Below are positions 58,910 through 64,000 of a DNA stretch of 64,000 nucleotides, piece by piece; positions within the stretch are counted from its first letter, which is position 1; every line of letters begins with the position of its first letter. Position numbers and translations under genes: made by a program. The stretch covers positions 12,679,001 through 12,743,000 of the forward strand of contig JARFIW010001480.1 of NCBI GenBank assembly GCA_036346225.1. The letters run 5' to 3'. The notes beneath the pieces are model-generated. The model saw only the letters and a list, made by a program, of their open reading frames with translations, had not been told where the DNA came from and ran no database searches. Source of the stretch: Platerodrilus igneus. Its lineage: Eukaryota; Arthropoda; Insecta; Coleoptera; Lycidae.

Positions 58910-61463
58910 ATGTCAGGAGTGCCTTCTAGAGACAAAGATATAGATAGAAAATGGGAATTTGGTGCGTCAAAAAGAAAAAGAAAAGTTGAAAACGCTCTGT
59001 CCAACCAAACCATGAGTTCCAGTACGATAAAATTTCTTAAGAAACCTTCATCAGGACCGGTCGGTACTACAATAACATTAAAGTCTGATGACTCTCTTGT
59101 ACAAGTTTCTGAACCAACTTCAGATCCAGAGTTGGCAGAATCTACAGTTATTCAAGTCTCTGAACCCAGTAACAGTAAAAAGTTAGATTGTGACGACAAC
59201 ATTCGTGACTCAATGATTCAAAAACAAGCAGCCCATTTCACAGCGTTGTTTATGGATTCTGATTCGAGGAAGTGAGTATTTCCAATAACGGACTCGCAGC
59301 GTCATGACTTAATTCAAAACGGTCCTCACCAAAACCTAGAGACGTCTGACGAAAGTTATCCCAGAGACGATAATAATAGACATTTTTCTAAATTCCACTT
59401 TAATCGAAAATTGAATAATGGGAAACACCAACATCGCAGGTGGTTAATTTACTCTATATCTGAAGATAAAGTTTATTGCTTTCCATGTAAACTTTTTTCC
59501 CATTTGCATACACAGATGGTAAAAGAAGGATGTTGTGAATGGAAAGATTTGAGTCGAATATTGCAAAAACATGAACAAAGTCATGATTAAATGGGTTGAA
59601 TTTTATAAAGGAATTAAACACAGAAAAACAATAAATGCAGGAAACGAGAGACTGGTTAAAGAATCGCAAAAGTATTGGTACAACTTGTTTGAAAGGTTGA
59701 TTGATATAATTAACTACTTAGCTTCACATAATCTGGCATTTAGAGCTCATCGAGAATCTCTTAATTTTAATTTAAATAATAGCGATAATAGTGGCAATTT
59801 TATAGACCTATTTAAATTGTTATCCAAATATGATCTGACACTACGGGAACACCTGCAACGCATTAATAAAAAACAGACTAATCAACATTATTTGAGTCAC
59901 GATATTCAAAACGAATTAATCACATTAATGTCTAAATCAGTTGTTGATGAGATTATACAAAGAGTCAAACAAGCAAAATACTACGCGTTTATGCTTGATT
60001 GCACCAGGGATGTCAGCCGTGTTGAACAAATGTCGATAACATTAAGATTTTGTAACTCTTCAACTGGAGCGATAGAGGAGCACTTTGTTGGGTTTATTGC
60101 CGTCGCAGAGACAACAGGACAATATTTAACAAATTCAATATTACAAGAACTTGAAAGAAATGGTTTAGATATCCAAAATTGTCGAGGGCAGAGATACGAT
60201 AATGGCGCTAATATGGTCGGCATTAGCAGAGGAGTTAAAACTAGAATCCTTAATATTAATCCAAGAGCTTTTTTCACGCCTTGTGGATGTCACAGTTGGA
60301 ATTTACTGTTGATAGATGCAAGTAATTCTTCTATAATTGCCAAGAGGTTATTCGGCTTTATCAATAAAATATACCTTCTATTTACGAGATCAAGCAAGCG
60401 TTGGGGTCTGCTTAAAACTAAATTAAAATTAACATTAAAATCCCTATCTGAAACAAGCTGGGAGAGTAGAATAGAAGCAGTTAAAGTGATATTGTTGCAA
60501 TTTGATGATGTTGTCGATTGTGTAAATGACCTGAAAAACGAAACTGAAGATTCCGAAACTCTAAGTGACTGTGAAGCTGTACTCAACGAAATGTTAACTT
60601 TTGAGTTTATTGTTGCAATACACGTTTGGTACGAGATTTTACTGCGCGTGAACAATTTAAGTAAATTATGGCAATCGGTTCAAGTTAACTTGAGATCGCT
60701 GTTGATACTTTACGTTTGCTATGTAACTGGATTCAAGAATATCGTGATACAGGATTTGAAAAAGCGTTGAAGAAGCCAGATTGTTTGTGGAAAAAGTAGT
60801 TATGAGATTTTGTCTCAATTTGAAGAAAAAGATTGTCCAAAAAGAAAAGAATGTTCTCGTATGAAAATATTGATGAACCAATACAATCTGCTGAAATGGA
60901 GTACAAAGTTGACTTTTTGTAATAAGATGTTAGATGCTACCATAATCGACACCGAATACCGCTTCAAATCGCTCCATAATTATTTTGAACAATTTGGCTT
61001 TATTTTTGACATAAATTTTTTAAAATCTATACCAAAAGAAGACCTTCTTAAACATTGTTATGATTTAGCTGCAAAACTTCGGGATGACAAAAACAGCGAC
61101 ATTCAGCGTTTCGAACTATGTGAAGAACTTCTGCTTTTACAATCGAATTCACTAATAGACTCTATCAAAGATGTCAAACAACTTATACAGTACATTTTAG
61201 AAAATAATTTGCAAGAAGTATACCCAAATGTTTACATAACAATCAGAATTATGCTTACAGTTCCGGTCACTACAGCTTCTGCTGAGAGAAGCTTCTCAAA
61301 GTTAAAATTAATTAAGATCTACTTACGAAGTACCATGGGCCAAGAGAGACTATCTGCGTTGTCAATTTTATCGATTGAAGCAAAAATAGCGGCTGGTCTA
61401 AATTATGATACAATATTGAAAAAATTCAGTGAAACTAAAAGTAGAAAAGTTCGTATATTGTAA
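58910..61463 (+). pseudogene. hAT transposase (ZMYM1-like)
   Basis: Nuclear transposase of the hAT element at 46,452-62,169. The ATG at 58,910 gives MSGVPSRDKDIDRKWEFGA and a basic KRKRK run. After a break near 59,275 the TTF-type zinc finger region appears (RRWLIYSISEDKVYCFPCKL, LSRILQKHEQSHDH). The main frame 59,571-60,770 holds a DUF4371-like region, YAFMLDCTRDVSRVEQMSI (catalytic Asp), CRGQRYDNGANMVGISRGV (second Asp) and CGCHSWNLLLIDA. After another break the C-terminal dimerisation block VPVTTASAERSFSKLKLIK, then MGQERLSALSILSIEAKIA. Two or three frame breaks; otherwise full length. The strand and position fit the element's right end at 62,169. Confidence 0.87.
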
Positions 61464-62169
61464 TTTGTGTTTGAGTGTGTAATTCGTTTATTTGTGTTCG
61501 GTCGTGTTAAAACTATTTATTGTTAAATTTGCGCTTAGAACAAGAGTCAGGTGCTTCATCACTTCGAACGTTACGCCGCTTCAGAAGTGATAGCTTCACT
61601 ATGCATATAACAATTATACATGCTTCGATAATAATATGATCCACTAGACTAGAGCTCTGAACGTTACAAGTTATAATGTTTCGTGTCAATTAATCTCAAC
61701 GGATAAAAATGTCGCAGTGAAATTTGCATGTTAAATACCATGAGTGTAATTGGAATTTCATCAGAGACCATTTTTGTGCAACTAGCCGCCTATGGATAAT
61801 GGATATTTCCTCACCTCGTTATTTTCAAGTAAGTCCTTAATCATAATTTATAATTTTTAAAAGAAATTGTTTGGTTGTACTTTTTTGACAAATAACATGT
61901 GAACCCAAGTGTTATATATTATAGACACTCAAATTGTCTATTCACCTTCATTCATGTATCTTACTTTCTACTACGTACAGTTAATTTGCTACTTGAGTTC
62001 TAATTAACCGCCACAGTTTGATTAGCTTAGCAACAAAATACTGATAAATACTTAGTATGTATTGGTATAATTCAGGTCAATAAACGTTTTGTTTTGGGCT
62101 CTGAGAAATATTAGGGGCCTCAAAAAACTGATGTCGCCTACACCCACGTTTGGTCTAGCGCCGCCACTG

Positions 62170-64000
62170 CAAATGGAATGGCATGATTTAAACGGCATGT
62201 GTACTCGTCATAGCTGATAAAACCATAAATTATTGCTGTTCGATTAACTTCAATAACATATAATTAGAAATGACTTATTCTGCATCTTTTACAAAAGTCC
62301 AGAAAACTTTAATTACATTATTGCATAATGTTGTTTATTTCAAACCTCCATACAGAGGTTAAAAATTAGCGTATGTGCTAAAAAATCAAAGTCATCACAG
62401 AAAGAAAATCAAAGATTTACAAAACTAGCTGTTGGTTGAACCGTCACTTACTTAAAACATCGCACCTATGGGTCAACCACTGGCATCACAATTGCGCCTG
62501 TCAGGAACCACAAAATGCTGCCAAGAGAAAACATATCAATAATAGTTCAAACATGAATGGCACAAATCAAAGGGCAATAGCAACCACTCTCTTGATCATA
62601 TGACACATCTTGCAAACAAATCGAGCTCGAATACATTATCACGCTTCTCCAACAACATGATAAAGAATCTTGGCATAGAAAATATCAACACTAAAACAAA
62701 TTGTTTGTGACAAATAACTCCAAGAACATTACCAAATGTTTAAAATTATATTGGGCGAAGAAAACATGTCGCTATATTTCAAAAGAGGCTCCAGTTCAGA
62801 TGTTTCTACTTTACTCTTTATTAGTTTATAAGTTTCTTAATGCTGAGAATCGTACGAAAACACTATTTTAGTCCAGTATAAATCAACTCATTTGTTATGG
62901 ATTGCAGTGTCGAAGGCAGATTTTTCCTCCCTACATTCTTTTTCGAATTTGTACACAACGTATAAAATACTTTTACCATAGGAAATAAACCGTAAAATCA
63001 TTTGCTTTTAATAATAACTACACTCTTAGTACAACCCCTTATAGATTCCACAACGCCCACTAACCTACTGCTCAACATTAATAAGCACAGACAATTAGGG
63101 AGTGCTGTTTCAATATCATTTAGAAATTATTGGGTAAACACTGGAACATTTTTTGGGCTTTTAATAAAATAATAATACTTTCAATCATGTTGACCGTCGA
63201 GGTACTCTTGAATTTTTTATTAAACGTTAGCATTTTCTGTAATAAATGTGTACTTTGAGAGTACAAATATTAATTTTAAGCAAACAATTGGTTATCTATT
63301 TTACGCGTTATTGACTATCGCTAGTTCATACCTTCAATTAGCAAAACGGATGTTCTTTATTGAAGAAATAGTATTACGAATGCAAGACCTTATTTCAGAA
63401 AAGCTGAAGTGTAGGTAGAAGTGTAAGTAAAGTGAATATAATATTTATAAACAATCGATTTTATAATTAAAGGTTCTCTATTCCGGCAATGAAATGCATA
63501 TAGAAACTATAGAAATTTTTGCTTATTATACAAGTTGATCGTTACTTGAGAAATTAAAAAACCTAGAAGTCAAACTTTCTTTATAAAAACAGGTTGGAAA
63601 ATATTACTAAGCCAGTCTCAGCTTGTAAACTTGGGCATGCTGTTTATGCTTGAACAATTGATATTGATTTTAATATTTTGATAAAATATTAGAATGTTCA
63701 CAGTACTGTTAAAAACGTTAATTCTAGGACCGCGCCAAGCCATGCGGCTGACTGTGTGCAAAATATAATGTTACGCCCCTTTTCCTTAAAGATTAATACA
63801 TAGATAAGTACACTTCAACTTAACATACCTGCAAAATAACTTGATACTGACATCAAAAAGTTAAAAATAAGAAGTGCAAAATCAAAAAAAATAACCAAGC
63901 ACTAAAAATTCAATACAACAGTTAAAAGGATGAGCAAAATCGCTCATTCAAGGTTTGATTTTTGCAATTTTATGGGCAACAATCTTTAATTAGCTCGTCG
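62170..64000. other. AT-rich DNA beyond the hAT, nothing recognised
   Basis: The target duplication CAAATGGA is at 62,170-62,177; after it I see no coding sequence, repeat pair or RNA gene that I can support up to the window end. Confidence 0.4.

Larger units (their letters stand above)
46452..62169 (+). mobile_element. ZMYM1-like hAT transposon hosting two insertions
   Basis: Left end starts CAATGGCGGCGTTAGAC at 46,452. The reverse complement of the right end (62,169) starts CAGTGGCGGCGCTAGAC. Flanking 8-mers CGAATGGA (46,444-46,451) and CAAATGGA (62,170-62,177) match at seven of eight bases, the hAT target-duplication length. The transposase is at 58,910-61,463. The distance between the ends (15.7 kb) is explained by a Harbinger element and a 9.24-kb errantivirus inside; without them the hAT is about 4 kb. 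Confidence 0.78.

Overview
ORGANISM AND OVERALL CHARACTER. The window is AT-rich eukaryotic DNA made almost entirely of transposable elements in many states of decay. The mix points to an insect: an errantivirus-type LTR retrotransposon with AGTTA...TAACT LTRs, Mag-like and other Ty3/gypsy elements, Jockey-like and R1/LOA-like LINEs, a Penelope-like insert with hammerhead ribozymes, a tRNA-derived SINE, and mariner, pogo, Harbinger and two kinds of hAT DNA transposon. The order or species cannot be fixed from this sequence. I found no convincing single-copy host gene. LAYOUT. 0.4-1.3 kb: internally deleted mariner. 2.4-6.8 kb: old Mag-like LTR element on the minus strand, with only gag left and a tandemly amplified leader. 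7.7-9.6 kb: gypsy gag/pol remnant on plus. 9.8-18.0 kb: a 2.8-kb direct repeat, each copy holding an errantivirus LTR and a SINE, around a gypsy integrase remnant. 18.1-25.2 kb: a BED-finger hAT (minus) split by a Jockey-like LINE (plus), itself split by an inverted Penelope-like pair in a TA tract. 27.0-35.7 kb: a gypsy element with 1.7-kb LTRs, missing RNase H and integrase, with another insertion in its right LTR. 39.5-43.8 kb: an R1/LOA-like LINE. 44.8-46.3 kb: a pogo/Tigger-like element. 46.45-62.17 kb: a ZMYM1-like hAT (target duplication CGAATGGA/CAAATGGA) that received a two-gene Harbinger element (about 46.9-49.36 kb) and a 9.24-kb errantivirus with CGCG target duplication (49,398-58,636). 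HOW THE PARTS RELATE. The genes do not form a cellular pathway; they are serial insertions. Target duplications and split reading frames order several events: hAT first, then LINE, then Penelope-like insert in the 18-25 kb nest; hAT first, then Harbinger and errantivirus in the 46-62 kb nest. Almost every reading frame is broken. The main exception is the Harbinger Myb/SANT-like gene at 48.1-49.1 kb, which can be read through two short introns. LTRs of one errantivirus family occur three times (9.8, 15.2 and 49.4/58.1 kb), so this family has been active here repeatedly. The near-identical 2.3-kb core of the 9.8/15.2-kb repeat shows a recent duplication or conversion event.
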